Notes: generated from the sequence alone by a model not told the origin. Numbered from the stretch's first letter, positions 52,048 to 63,628 are shown. The stretch is 64,000 bases of DNA from JANLYQ01 sp031365725 (GCA_031365725.1 JANLYQ010000017.1:24654-88653); one strand, 5' to 3'. Program-made: numbers and translations.

Positions 52048-52604
52048 GAGAAATCGACGGCCGGGGTCGCGCGCACCGTCTCGTCCTCGACCTCGAAGTA
52101 CTCCGCCTTGTGGAATCCGAACGTGTTCGCGATGACGTTGGACGGCACCGACTCGACGCGGGTGTTCAGCGCGCGCACGTTGGCGTTGTAGAACCGGCGC
52201 CCGGCAGCGATCCGGTCCTCGGTCTCGGTCAGCTGCCGCTGGAGCTCGAGGAAGTTGGTGCTGGCCTTGAGGTCGGGGTAGGCCTCGGCGACCGCGAACA
52301 GCCGACCGAGCGCCTGGCCGAGGACGCCTTCCTGCTGCGCCTGCACCGCGGGTGAGGCTCCCGGCGAGGCCGCCGCGGCGCGTGCCTTGGTGACCGCGTC
52401 GAAGACCTCGCGTTCGTGGGTGGCATAGCCTTTGACCGTCTCGACCAGGTTGGGGATCAGGTCGTGGCGCCGCTTGAGCTCGACGTCGATCTGGCGCCAT
52501 GACTCCTGCACGAGGTTGCGCTGGGAGACGAAGCGGTTGTACGACAGGCCGATCGCGAGGGCAAGCACCACGACGATGGCCAGGACGATGAAGAACACAG
52601 TCAT
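52044..52604 (-). CDS. lemA: LemA family protein
   Basis: A 186-residue membrane-anchored protein. One N-terminal helix (residues 3-20) is followed by a long helical bundle: NRFVSQRNLVQESWRQIDVEL, RRHDLIPNLVETVKGYA, TNFLELQRQLTETEDRIAAGR and RFYNANVRALNTRVESVPSN, all typical of LemA. The C-terminus, beyond AEYFEVEDE, is short. LemA proteins are widespread with unclear function, sometimes next to peptidases or TPM-domain proteins. ATG at 52604 overlaps the upstream stop (ATGA), so it is coupled to the DUF3137-like gene. Confidence 0.93.
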   Translation of the reverse strand: MTVFFIVLAIVVVLALAIGLSYNRFVSQRNLVQESWRQIDVELKRRHDLIPNLVETVKGYATHEREVFDAVTKARAAAASPGASPAVQAQQEGVLGQALGRLFAVAEAYPDLKASTNFLELQRQLTETEDRIAAGRRFYNANVRALNTRVESVPSNVIANTFGFHKAEYFEVEDETVRATPAVDFS

Positions 52605-53302
52605 GGTCCCGGACTGTAGCCAGTCCCGGACGCCCCCGCGTCCTTCCACACGAATGCCGGTACGCCGTCCAGCACCCGCTTGAGGATCGCGCAGGTGCGC
52701 ACCACCTCGGCAGGATCGAGTCGGCCCTGGGCGAAGGACACGATGTCCCCGCCACAGGTGCGCCAGCCTTCGGATTGAACTGAGAGGAGGTACTGCATCG
52801 TGCGCGGCGTCAGGATGTCGCTGGCCAGCTTGGGTGAGGACGAGCTGACCCGGTAGCGCCGGTTGAACTCCTCACTCTCCAGGTGGATGTCCTGGGTCAG
52901 GCCCATCGCGCCGGCGAAGCGCTCCAAGGCGTTGCCCGGCAGCACCTGCACCGGCTCGAGCCACCCGGGCATCGACACCGCGCACACCGTGAAGCGGTGC
53001 GTGGTGGTCTGTCGCTGGCCCTTGCTGTCGCTCGAGTGGGTCTCGTAGGAGTAGTCGAACGCCGTGAACGGTCGGCCGCTCTCCGTGCCGCGCAAGACGT
53101 TGCGCGCCCTCCGATGGTCGCCCTTGCCGAACGGCTCACCGACCCACCGGTCCACCAGCGACGAGTCGTCGCCGACCATCGTCCAGCCACGGTTGGTCGC
53201 GAAGGCAACCAGCCGGTCACGTCGCTTGCGTTCGAGCAGGAACCCGCCGACCAGCACCCCGACGATGATCAGACCGAACAGGATCGGCAGCAGCGAGCTC
53301 AT
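52601..53302 (-). CDS. DUF3137-like membrane-anchored protein
   Basis: A 233-residue protein with one N-terminal helix (about 4-22) and a soluble body: LVAFATNRGWTMVGDDSSLVD, ARNVLRGTESGRPFTAFDYSYET, RQTTTHRFTVCAVSMPGWLEPVQ (split over the fold) and RYRVSSSSPKLASDILTPRTM. This pattern matches DUF3137-type proteins, which often neighbour lemA. Function unknown; the pair may form an envelope module. ATG at 53302, four bases after the pyrE stop, so pyrE, this gene and lemA appear to form one leftward operon. Confidence 0.78.
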   Translation of the reverse strand: MSSLLPILFGLIIVGVLVGGFLLERKRRDRLVAFATNRGWTMVGDDSSLVDRWVGEPFGKGDHRRARNVLRGTESGRPFTAFDYSYETHSSDSKGQRQTTTHRFTVCAVSMPGWLEPVQVLPGNALERFAGAMGLTQDIHLESEEFNRRYRVSSSSPKLASDILTPRTMQYLLSVQSEGWRTCGGDIVSFAQGRLDPAEVVRTCAILKRVLDGVPAFVWKDAGASGTGYSPGP

Positions 53303-53306
53303 CGTG

Positions 53307-53840
53307 CTAGAGCCCGAGGTCGCCGGGCTGGAAAGCCGCGCGGTAGGCAAGACCGGCTGCCTCGACGGTCGATGCCGCACCGCGCTCGACGATGACCGCG
53401 ACCCCGACGACCTCGGCGCCGGCCGCGCGCAGAGCCTCGACCGCCGTCAGCACCGAACCGCCGGTGGTCGAGGTGTCCTCGACGGCGAGCACCCGGCGGC
53501 CGGCGACATCAGGACCTTCGATCCGCCGCTGCAGGCCGTGCGCCTTGCCCTCCTTGCGCACGACGAAGGCGTCGAGCCGGCGACCCCGGGCGGCCGCAGC
53601 GTGCAGCATCGCGGTCGCCACCGGATCGGCGCCCAGGGTGAGACCTCCGACGGCGTCGTACTCCAGGTCCTGGGTCAGGTCGAGCATCACAGCACCGACC
53701 AGCGGTGCGGCGACGGCGTCGAGGGTGATGCGGCGCAGGTCGACGTAGTAGTCCGCCTCGCGCCCCGACGAGAGCGTGACGCGCCCGTGGACGACGGCCT
53801 TCTGGGTGATCTGTTGACGGAGTTCCTCGCGCTGCCCCAT
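53307..53840 (-). CDS. pyrE: Orotate phosphoribosyltransferase
   Basis: A 177-residue enzyme joining orotate and PRPP to make OMP in pyrimidine synthesis. VHGRVTLSSGREADYYVDLRR opens the family fold, GGLTLGADPVATAMLHAAAARG binds orotate, VVRKEGKAHGLQRRIEG is the mobile catalytic loop with its lysines, and VLAVEDTSTTGGSVLTAVEAL is the PRPP loop. ATG at 53840 precedes the family start; the frame's upstream extension overlaps a divergent gene only 29 bp away. It heads the pyrE - DUF3137-like - lemA unit. Confidence 0.96.
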   Translation of the reverse strand: MGQREELRQQITQKAVVHGRVTLSSGREADYYVDLRRITLDAVAAPLVGAVMLDLTQDLEYDAVGGLTLGADPVATAMLHAAAARGRRLDAFVVRKEGKAHGLQRRIEGPDVAGRRVLAVEDTSTTGGSVLTAVEALRAAGAEVVGVAVIVERGAASTVEAAGLAYRAAFQPGDLGL

Positions 53841-53869
53841 GAGCGCCGAGCCTAGGGCAGTCTGGTGCT

Positions 53870-54622
53870 GTGGTCGGAGACGACGGGGCAAGGACCGCGG
53901 TCGTCGTGCTGGTCCACAGCCCGTTGACCGGGCCGGAGGCGTGGGGCAGCCTGCCCGACGTCCTGCGCTCGGGTGGCCGGCAAGTGGTCGTGATCGAGGT
54001 GCGTGACGACCGCGAGCCGCCTTTCGCATCGGCGTACATCGCGCATGCCGCCCTGCAGGTCCGCGCCGGCACGGCGGGGACGGGTGACGCCGACCGGCCG
54101 GTGCTGCTGGTCGGTCACTCGGGCGCGGGCTATCTGCTGCCCTCCATCGGCGCGGCTCGTCGGGCCGGGCACGGGCAGATCGCGGGCTATGTCTTCGTCG
54201 ACGCCGGGCTGCCACCCTCTCGGGCCGCGCACCGCCTCGACCTGCTGCGGTCGGAGGACCCGCAGCACGGTGAGGTGATGGAGCGGCTGCTGGCAACCGG
54301 CGGTCACTTCCCGGACTGGACCGACAACGACCTGCGCGAGCTGGTCACCGACGATTTGGCCCGCGCCCGGCTGATGATGTCGCTGCGGCCGCGGGGCAAC
54401 GACTTCTTCACCGAGCGGCTGCCCGTGGTGCCGGACTGGCCGGAGGCGCCGTGCGGCTACCTGCGCCTCTCACCGGCGTACGACGTCCCAGCGCGACTGG
54501 CCCGGCTGCGCGGCTGGCCGGTGCTCGAGGGTCCGGACGCCCGGCCGGGGGGTCACTTCGCGATGCTGGTGGACCCGGAGTCGGTGGCCCAGGACCTGGA
54601 GACGCTGCTCACCCAGATGTGA
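53870..54622 (+). CDS. Alpha/beta hydrolase fold protein
   Basis: A 250-residue cytoplasmic protein. VVVLVHSPLTGPEAWGSLPDVL gives the oxyanion loop, LLVGHSGAGYLLPSIGAA the nucleophile elbow with serine, and ARPGGHFAMLVDPESVA the likely histidine. The acid residue is probably the aspartate in GYVFVDAGLPP or a later one. Family members hydrolyse esters, amides or epoxides, or have lost catalysis. GTG at 53870. It overlaps the end of convergent coxG by 14 bp. Confidence 0.82.
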   Translation: MVGDDGARTAVVVLVHSPLTGPEAWGSLPDVLRSGGRQVVVIEVRDDREPPFASAYIAHAALQVRAGTAGTGDADRPVLLVGHSGAGYLLPSIGAARRAGHGQIAGYVFVDAGLPPSRAAHRLDLLRSEDPQHGEVMERLLATGGHFPDWTDNDLRELVTDDLARARLMMSLRPRGNDFFTERLPVVPDWPEAPCGYLRLSPAYDVPARLARLRGWPVLEGPDARPGGHFAMLVDPESVAQDLETLLTQM

Positions 54623-55412
54623 CGGACCCGCCCCGCCGGCGGACGACCGCCGCACGCCCCCTGTGTGACCACTCCACGCGGCGGACGGCCCGCCACAGCA
54701 GCGCGAGCACCAGCAGACCTCCGAGCACCGGCGCCAGCCGCTTGAGCACCGGCAGGCCCGCTGTGTCGAGCAGGTCGATGGCATCGTCCTGCGGCGGTCG
54801 GCGTACCGGTGGCAGCCGGGGTGCCGGGGCAGCCCGGGGGGTCTCGGGAGTCGTCGCGGCCGCCGGTGTCTGCACCGACACACCCTCGTCGGCGCCTGCC
54901 TCAGCCGGAGCAGATGCCGTTCCGGTTACCGCTGCATCCGCGTCCGCAGGCGACGTACCACCGTCGTCCTGCGCCAATGTGTCGGCCAGGCAGTCGGCGA
55001 AGCGGCCGAGGATCTTGTTGCCCACCTCGGCCATCACACCTCGGCCGAACTGCGCCGGCTTGCCGGTGATCGCCAGGTCCGTGGTCACCGTGACATCGGT
55101 GGCGGAGTCCCCCGCCGACACCATCTGCGCGGTGATCGTGGCGTTGGCCGTGCCGGTGCCGCGGGACTCCTTGGCGGCCGCGAGGATCACCGCACGCCGC
55201 GCCTCGACGTCCTTGTCGGTGAACTTCGCGGTGCCGGCGTAGGTCACCTGGATCGGGCCGACCTTGACCTTGACCCGACCGACGATGGTCTCGCCGTCGA
55301 AGGACTCGACCGTCGCCCCCGGCATGCACGGGGCGATGCGCTCGACGTCGAGCAACACGTCCCAGGCCTGCTCGATGGGCACCGGCACACTGAACTTGTG
55401 CTCCAGCTGCAT
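54609..55412 (-). CDS. coxG: CoxG-like SRPBCC protein with C-terminal membrane anchor
   Basis: A 267-residue protein. Residues 1-150 are an SRPBCC (START-like) domain of the CoxG type: MQLEHKFSVPVPIEQAWDVL, ERIAPCMPGATVESFDGE, AEVGNKILGRFADCLADTL. A long Ala/Pro/Thr-rich linker follows and one helix near residues 228-243 (PVLGGLLVLALLWRAV) ends in a basic tail. In Oligotropha, CoxG tethers CO dehydrogenase to the membrane, so the anchor here fits recruitment of the CoxSLM complex. Last gene of the leftward cox cluster, 4 bp after coxM. Confidence 0.87.
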   Translation of the reverse strand: MQLEHKFSVPVPIEQAWDVLLDVERIAPCMPGATVESFDGETIVGRVKVKVGPIQVTYAGTAKFTDKDVEARRAVILAAAKESRGTGTANATITAQMVSAGDSATDVTVTTDLAITGKPAQFGRGVMAEVGNKILGRFADCLADTLAQDDGGTSPADADAAVTGTASAPAEAGADEGVSVQTPAAATTPETPRAAPAPRLPPVRRPPQDDAIDLLDTAGLPVLKRLAPVLGGLLVLALLWRAVRRVEWSHRGRAAVVRRRGGSVTSG

Positions 55413-55416
55413 GCGG

Positions 55417-56268
55417 TCAGCTCCCTCCAGCGGCCGCGGTCAGTGCCCGTCCCGTCAGCACTCTCGCGAGGTGCTCACGGTAGTCAGCCTTGCCGTTGAG
55501 GTCGCTCGGCGGGGTGGTGCCCTCCGCCGCGTGCGCCGCCGCGTCACCGATGCCGGACAGCGCCGCACCCGCCACGGCCTGCTCGACGCCCGATGCCCGG
55601 ATCGGGGTCGCACCCATGTTGGTGAGCGCGACGCGGGCCTCCGCGATGGACCCGTTCTCCCGGCGTACGGCAGCAGCGACACCGACGATCGCCCAGGACT
55701 GGGCGACCCGGTGGAACTTCTCGTAGTGGAAGCCCCAGCCGGTGTGTTTCGGCAGCCGGATCTCGACGAGCAGCTCGTCCGGCCCGACGGCCGTCTGCAG
55801 GTAGTCGACGAAGAACTCCGCGGCCGGCACCGTACGACGACCACCGGAGCCGGCGATCACCATCTCGGCGCCCAGCGCCAGCGCGACCGCCGGCAGGTCT
55901 CCCGCGGGGTCGGCGTGCGCCAACGCGCCACCGAAGGTGCCCCGGTGGCGCACCGCGGGGTCGGCCACCGTCTCGGTGGCCTGCGCCAGCAGTCCGGCGT
56001 GCGCCTTGATCAGCGGGTCGTGGATGACCTCGTAGTGGGTGGTCATCGCACCGATCACCAGGTGGTCGCCGTCCTCACGGACACCTCGCATCTCGGCCAC
56101 CTTGCCGACGTCGATGACGGCGTCGGGGTAGGCCAACCGCAGGCGCAGCAACGGGATCAGTGACTGACCGCCCGCCATCACCTTGGCATCGTCACCGTGC
56201 TCGGCAAGAGCCGCGACGGCCTCGTCCACCGAGCCGACCAACACGTAGTCGAACTCCGCGGGGATCAT
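55417..56268 (-). CDS. coxM: Carbon-monoxide-dehydrogenase-type FAD subunit (medium subunit)
   Basis: A 283-residue FAD-binding subunit of a molybdenum hydroxylase. DDAKVMAGGQSLIPLLRLRL and RGTFGGALAHADPAGDLPAV are the two FAD-binding motifs, and the C-terminal part (about 180-283) is the CO_deh_flav_C domain. It passes electrons from the iron-sulfur subunit to acceptors. ATG at 56268 overlaps the coxL stop in ATGA. With CoxS and CoxL it should form a dimer of heterotrimers. Confidence 0.93.
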   Translation of the reverse strand: MIPAEFDYVLVGSVDEAVAALAEHGDDAKVMAGGQSLIPLLRLRLAYPDAVIDVGKVAEMRGVREDGDHLVIGAMTTHYEVIHDPLIKAHAGLLAQATETVADPAVRHRGTFGGALAHADPAGDLPAVALALGAEMVIAGSGGRRTVPAAEFFVDYLQTAVGPDELLVEIRLPKHTGWGFHYEKFHRVAQSWAIVGVAAAVRRENGSIAEARVALTNMGATPIRASGVEQAVAGAALSGIGDAAAHAAEGTTPPSDLNGKADYREHLARVLTGRALTAAAGGS

Positions 56269-58751
56269 GCCGACTCACCGCCTGCCGTGCTTTCGGTGGA
56301 CGCGCCACCGTAGGCGATCGTGCCCTCGGCGGTCCGCTCGCCACCGTCGGCAGCGCCCGACCCGCCACCTTGCGCATCCTGGATCGCGCGCCACACCCGC
56401 TCGGGGGTCATCGCCATCCGGACGTCCTGCACCCCGAGGTGCCGCAGCGCATCGACCACGGCGTTGACCACCGCCGGTGTCGAGGCGATGGTGCCTGCCT
56501 CGCCGACACCCTTCACGCCCAGCGGGTTGGTGGTCGAGGGCGTCACGGTGCGGTCGGTGTCGAAGAACGGCAGGTCGGGTGCCGCGGGCACGAGGTAGTC
56601 CACCAGCGAACCGGTGACGAGGTTGCCCGCATCGTCGTACACGGCCTCCTCGTAGAGCGCCTGCGCGATGCCCTGCGCGAGCCCACCGTGCACCTGGCCC
56701 TCGACGATCATCGGGTTGACGACGTTGCCGATGTCGTCGACGCAGACGTACTTGCGGATCTTCGACATCCCGGTCTCGGTGTCGACGTCGATCGCGCACA
56801 GGTGAGTGCCGTGCGGGAACGAGAACGACTGCGGGTCGACCGTCGACACACCCTGCAGTGTCGGCTCGACACCGTCGGGCAGGTCGTGGGAGGTGAACGC
56901 CGCGAAGGCGATCTCCTGGATCGTCTTCGTCGTGCCGGGCGAGCCCTTGACGCCGAAGGCGCCGTCGACGAACTCGAGGTCACCCGGGTCGGCCTCGAGC
57001 ATGTGCGCCGCGATCACACGCGCCTTCTCGACGACCTTCTCGGCAGCCGCGACCACGGCCATGCCGCCGACGACCAACGACCGCGAGCCGTAGGTGTCCA
57101 TGCCGTACGGCGAGGACTGGGTGTCGCCGTAGATCACCGTCACGTCGTCGGGGTCGACGCCGAGCTGGTCGGCGGCGATCTGACTCCACGCGGTGACGTG
57201 GCCCTGCCCGTGCGGCGACGTGCCGGTGACCACCTCGACCTTGCCGGTCGGCAGCACCCGGATGGTCGAGTGCTCCCACCCACCGGCGACGTACTTCAGT
57301 GCGGACAGCACCCGCGACGGAGCGAGGCCGCACATCTCGGTGAAGGTCGAGATGCCGATGCCGAGCTGCATCGTGTCGCCGCTCTCGCGGCGCTGCTTCT
57401 GCTCGGCCCGGAGCCCGTCGTAGTCGAACATGGCCACGGCCTTCTCGGTCGCGGCCTCGTAGTTGCCGCTGTCGTAGGTCATGCCCGAGATCGACTCGTA
57501 GGGGAACTCGTGGTTCTCGATCCAGTTCATCTTGCGCAGCTCGAGCGGATCCATCTTGAGCTCGGCCGCCAGGTCGTCCATCAGCCGCTCGACCGCGAAG
57601 GTCGCCTCGGGCCGACCCGCGCCACGGTAGGCGTCGGTCGGTGTCGTGGTGGTGAAGACGCCGGTGCAGGTGAAGTCGTAGGCTTCCATCTTGTAGATGG
57701 AGTGGTACATCCACGCGCCGAGGATCGGGATGCCCGGCGTGATGATCATCATGTAGGCGCCCATGTTGGCGAGCAGGTCGACCCGCATCCCGAGGATCTT
57801 GCCCTCGTTGGTGATCGCGACCTCGATCTCCTGCAGCTGGTCGCGGCCGTGGTGGGTGGCCTGTGCGTTCTCGCTGCGCGTCTCGACCCACTTGACCGGT
57901 CGCCCGATCTCCAGAGCGACGACCGCGGCAATGGTCTCCTCGCGGTAGAACTGCAGCTTGGAGCCGAAGCCACCACCCACGTCGGGGGCGATGATGCGCA
58001 GCTTGTGCTCGGGGATGCCGGCGGTCAGCGCGAGCAGCACCCGCACGATGTGCGGGATCTGGGTGGAGGTCCACAGCGTGAGCTCGCCGTCGGAACCGGT
58101 CGGTGCCGCGACCACTGCGCGCGGCTCCATCGGCATCGGGATCAGCCGCTGGTTGACGTACTGCCGGGTGAAGACCCGGTCCGCCTTAGCCTTCGCCGCG
58201 GCGTAGTCACCACCGTTGAGCTTCCAGGTGTAGGAGGAGTTGGTGCCCATGTCGCTGTGCACCAAGTCCGCGCCGTCAGCGATAGCCGCGCGCATGTCGA
58301 CGACCGCGGGCAGGGGCTCGTAGTCGACCTCGATGGCCTCGAGCGCGTCGGCCGCGGCGTAGCGGTCGGACGCGACGACGACGGCCACGCACTCACCGAC
58401 GAAGCGCACCTCGTCGGTGGCCAGCGCCGGGTAGGACGGGATCTTGATGTCGTCTGTCACCGGCCAGACGCAGGGCTGCGAGCCCAGCTTGTCGCCGATC
58501 TCCTTGGCCGAGAACGCCGCGACGACACCAGGCTTGGACAGCGCCGGCGTCACGTCGATGCGGGTGATGCGCGCGTGCGCCATCGGGCTGCGCAGGAACG
58601 CCATGTACTGCATGCCGGGCAGCTGGATGTTGTCGGTCCAGTTGGTGTTGCCGGTGACCAGACGGGCGTCTTCCTTGCGCTTGAGGCCCGTGCCGACGGA
58701 CTTCGCCCGGCCAGGTGCCGTTGTCGCTGTACCTTCGTCGACGGCGGTCAC
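56265..58751 (-). CDS. coxL: Molybdenum hydroxylase large subunit, form II CoxL
   Basis: An 828-residue catalytic subunit binding molybdenum-cytosine-dinucleotide pterin. GLKRKEDARLVTGNTNWTDN opens the family; PDVGGGFGSKLQFYREE and TGTSPHGQGHVTAWSQIAAD contact the cofactor, and NPLGVKGVGEAGTIASTPAV holds the catalytic glutamate. The active-site loop reads AYRGAGR, the form II signature, instead of the AYxCSFR of true aerobic CO dehydrogenase. CO oxidation is therefore doubtful and another substrate is possible. GTG at 58751 overlaps the coxS stop; the long open frame further upstream is not part of the gene. Maturation genes such as coxD, coxE or coxF are not in the window. Confidence 0.94.
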   Translation of the reverse strand: MTAVDEGTATTAPGRAKSVGTGLKRKEDARLVTGNTNWTDNIQLPGMQYMAFLRSPMAHARITRIDVTPALSKPGVVAAFSAKEIGDKLGSQPCVWPVTDDIKIPSYPALATDEVRFVGECVAVVVASDRYAAADALEAIEVDYEPLPAVVDMRAAIADGADLVHSDMGTNSSYTWKLNGGDYAAAKAKADRVFTRQYVNQRLIPMPMEPRAVVAAPTGSDGELTLWTSTQIPHIVRVLLALTAGIPEHKLRIIAPDVGGGFGSKLQFYREETIAAVVALEIGRPVKWVETRSENAQATHHGRDQLQEIEVAITNEGKILGMRVDLLANMGAYMMIITPGIPILGAWMYHSIYKMEAYDFTCTGVFTTTTPTDAYRGAGRPEATFAVERLMDDLAAELKMDPLELRKMNWIENHEFPYESISGMTYDSGNYEAATEKAVAMFDYDGLRAEQKQRRESGDTMQLGIGISTFTEMCGLAPSRVLSALKYVAGGWEHSTIRVLPTGKVEVVTGTSPHGQGHVTAWSQIAADQLGVDPDDVTVIYGDTQSSPYGMDTYGSRSLVVGGMAVVAAAEKVVEKARVIAAHMLEADPGDLEFVDGAFGVKGSPGTTKTIQEIAFAAFTSHDLPDGVEPTLQGVSTVDPQSFSFPHGTHLCAIDVDTETGMSKIRKYVCVDDIGNVVNPMIVEGQVHGGLAQGIAQALYEEAVYDDAGNLVTGSLVDYLVPAAPDLPFFDTDRTVTPSTTNPLGVKGVGEAGTIASTPAVVNAVVDALRHLGVQDVRMAMTPERVWRAIQDAQGGGSGAADGGERTAEGTIAYGGASTESTAGGESA

Positions 58752-59215
58752 TGGGCACCCCCCGCAGCTGCCGCGTGCTGCACGGCTTTCACGATGTTGT
58801 GATAGCCGGTGCATCGACAGAGGTTGCCCTCGAGCCCGTCCCGGATCTCCGCCTCGCTCGGGTGCGGGTTCTCCTTCAGCAGGTCGACCGAGGCCATGAT
58901 CATGCCGGGGGTGCAGTAGCCGCACTGCAGGCCGTGGCACTCCTTGAACGACTTCTGCACCTGGTGCCACTCGCCGTCGGCGAGGCCCTCGATGGTGGTG
59001 ACCGAGCTGCCGTCGGCCTGCACGGCCAGCACGCTGCAGCTCTTGACCGTCTGTCCGTCCATCGACACGGTGCATGCACCGCAGTTGCTGGTGTCGCAGC
59101 CGACCGGGGTGCCGACCTTGCCGACCTTCTCGCGCAGGTAGTGCACGAGGAGAAGTCGGGGTTCGACGTCCTCGGTGCGCGACTGACCGTCGACAGTCAC
59201 CGTGATCTTGACCAT
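58748..59215 (-). CDS. coxS: Molybdenum hydroxylase iron-sulfur (small) subunit
   Basis: A 155-residue subunit with two [2Fe-2S] clusters: a plant-ferredoxin-type one in VGCDTSNCGACTVSMDGQ with a further cysteine in VKSCSVLA, and a second in QCGYCTPGMIM and NLCRCTGYHNIV. It relays electrons from the molybdenum centre in CoxL to FAD in CoxM. ATG at 59215 precedes MVKITVTVDGQ, the family start. First gene of the leftward order coxS-coxL-coxM-coxG, differing from the classical M-S-L order. Confidence 0.95.
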   Translation of the reverse strand: MVKITVTVDGQSRTEDVEPRLLLVHYLREKVGKVGTPVGCDTSNCGACTVSMDGQTVKSCSVLAVQADGSSVTTIEGLADGEWHQVQKSFKECHGLQCGYCTPGMIMASVDLLKENPHPSEAEIRDGLEGNLCRCTGYHNIVKAVQHAAAAGGAQ

Positions 59216-59357
59216 GCGGGGGTCTCCACTCGTCGTTGAGCAGGGGGGGTCGGGACAGACGAATGCAGCCAATCACGGCTTTGGCCCGGGCGGAAGGGTC
59301 GCTCCGCATCATGGTGATCATGTGAGACGCCACCGGAGCGCGTGCGAGAGTGAGGGC

Positions 59358-60530
59358 GTGAGGGGACCGCCACTCGCCCACCGGCTCGAGGGCCTGGGCA
59401 CCACGATCTTCGCGGAGATGTCGGCGCTGGCCATCCGCACCGGAGCGGTCAACCTGGGGCAGGGGTTTCCCGACACCGATGGCCCGAGCGAGGTCGCCGA
59501 CGCCGCCGTCGCGGCGCTGCGAGCGGGCATCAACCAGTACCCGCCAGGCCCCGGTCAGCCGGACCTGCGACTCGCGGTTTCCGAGCACCAGCAACGGTTC
59601 TACGGCATCACCCTCGACCCGGACACCGAGGTCGTGATCACTACCGGTGCCACGGAGGCGATCGCTGCCGCCCTGCTCGGACTGGTCGACCCGGGCGACG
59701 AGGTGATCGCCCTGGAGCCGTTCTACGACTCCTACGCCGCGGTTATCCAGATGGCCGGCGGCGTGCGGGTGCCGGTGACCCTTCGGGCGCCGGACTTCCG
59801 CCTCGACGTCGAACGGCTGCGCGCGGCGGTGACTGCCCGGACCCGGATAATCCTGCTCAACTCACCGCACAACCCGACGGGTGCGGTGCTCACCCGCGAC
59901 GAGCTGGCGACGATCGCCGCTGTCGCGGTCGAGCACGACCTGAACGTCGTGTCGGACGAGGTCTATGAGCACATGACCTACGACGTGGAGCACCTGCCCG
60001 TGTCGACGCTGCCCGGCATGGCTGAGCGCACGCTGACGATCGGGTCGGCCGGCAAGACGTTCTCGTTCACCGGCTGGAAGGTCGGCTGGGCGACCGGGCC
60101 GGCCCCGCTGGTGCGGGCGGTGCTGACGGCCAAGCAGTTCCTCACCTACGTGTCCGGAGCGCCGTTCCAGCCGGCTGTCGCGGTCGGGCTGCGACTGCCC
60201 GACTCCTACTTCACCCGGCTCGCCGCGTCCCTGCAGGCCAAGCGGGACCGGTTGTGCGCCGGGCTGACCGAGGTCGGCTTCGAGGTGTTCCTGCCGGACG
60301 GGACCTACTTCGCCACTGCCGACGTACGACCGATGGGGTGGGACGACGGGGTGGCGTTCTGTCGCGAGCTGCCGCACCGCGCCGGGGTTGTCGCCATCCC
60401 GCACCAGGTGTTCTACGACGCGCCGAGCGACCCCGACTGTCCTGGTCGGCCGCTGGTGCGGTTCGCCTTCTGCAAGCGCGACGAGGTGCTCGACGACGCT
60501 CTCACCCGTCTGCAGGCCCTGCGCCGCTGA
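59358..60530 (+). CDS. Class I/II pyridoxal-phosphate aminotransferase
   Basis: A 390-residue fold-type I aminotransferase. NLGQGFPDTDGPSEVADAAV near the start, ITTGATEAIAAALLGLVDPG for the cofactor site, LLNSPHNPTGAVLTRDEL and SAGKTFSFTGWKVGWATGP with the Schiff-base lysine are typical of the DapC / kynurenine-aminotransferase / methionine-aminotransferase group. In actinobacteria such genes are often labelled succinyldiaminopimelate aminotransferase, but the substrate is not decided by sequence. GTG at 59358 fits the family start. Converges with clpB across 17 bp and shares a 142-bp divergent region with coxS. Confidence 0.92.
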   Translation: MRGPPLAHRLEGLGTTIFAEMSALAIRTGAVNLGQGFPDTDGPSEVADAAVAALRAGINQYPPGPGQPDLRLAVSEHQQRFYGITLDPDTEVVITTGATEAIAAALLGLVDPGDEVIALEPFYDSYAAVIQMAGGVRVPVTLRAPDFRLDVERLRAAVTARTRIILLNSPHNPTGAVLTRDELATIAAVAVEHDLNVVSDEVYEHMTYDVEHLPVSTLPGMAERTLTIGSAGKTFSFTGWKVGWATGPAPLVRAVLTAKQFLTYVSGAPFQPAVAVGLRLPDSYFTRLAASLQAKRDRLCAGLTEVGFEVFLPDGTYFATADVRPMGWDDGVAFCRELPHRAGVVAIPHQVFYDAPSDPDCPGRPLVRFAFCKRDEVLDDALTRLQALRR

Positions 60531-60547
60531 CCCACAGCCTGCCGAGT

Positions 60548-63166
<2,619 letters not shown>

Positions 63167-63240
63167 GACAGCAGCTCCAGTGAGACGTACAGCGAGTGAA
63201 ATGGGCCCGACTGGTCGTCGTAGATAACAGGTGAGGAGGG

Positions 63241-63627
63241 TCAGGGTGGGGTGGGGCGCCATATGACCAGCGCGGTGCGCGACTCGATCGTCGCGCGTTC
63301 GCGATAGGCGGCCAGCTCGGACTCGAGCTCACGCACCCGGTGCCGCAGGGCCGTCACGTGGTCCTCGAGCTCGAGCACCTGCCGCACGCCCTCGAGGCCG
63401 AGCCCCAGGCCGGACAGGCGCACGACCGCGTGCAGCATCTCGACGTCGCGCCGGCTGTAGCGCCGACCACCACCGGGAGTCCGCCCCGGTGACACCAGCC
63501 CGAGCCGGTCGTACTGCCGCAGCGTCTGCGCATGCAACCCGGTCAGCTCGGCCGCCACCGAGATGACGAACACCGGCGTGGTGTCGTCGCTCTCGAAGGC
63601 GCCCCCCCGACCCGCGGTGAACGGCAT
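63241..63627 (-). CDS. hspR: Heat-shock repressor HspR (MerR family)
   Basis: A 128-residue regulator. The N-terminal winged helix reads VFVISVAAELTGLHAQTLRQ, then YDRLGLVSPGRTPGGGRRYS, the MerR-type DNA-binding pattern of HspR; RDVEMLHAVVRLSGLGLGLEG follows, and a C-terminal coiled coil (DHVTALRHRVRELESELAAY) mediates dimerisation. HspR with DnaK represses the dnaK operon and clpB at HAIR sites in relatives. ATG at 63627 lies one base after the dnaJ stop, so it is co-transcribed with dnaJ, giving autoregulation. Confidence 0.94.
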   Translation of the reverse strand: MPFTAGRGGAFESDDTTPVFVISVAAELTGLHAQTLRQYDRLGLVSPGRTPGGGRRYSRRDVEMLHAVVRLSGLGLGLEGVRQVLELEDHVTALRHRVRELESELAAYRERATIESRTALVIWRPTPP

Positions 63628-63628
63628 G

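Noticed and set aside
56160..58802. 880-codon rightward frame opposite coxL
   Set aside because: Antisense to a conserved molybdenum hydroxylase gene; no domain or coding bias of its own.
58752..59594. Upstream extension of the coxL frame through coxS
   Set aside because: The added 281 codons read out of frame through coxS and show no family match; the GTG at 58751 overlapping the coxS stop fits better.
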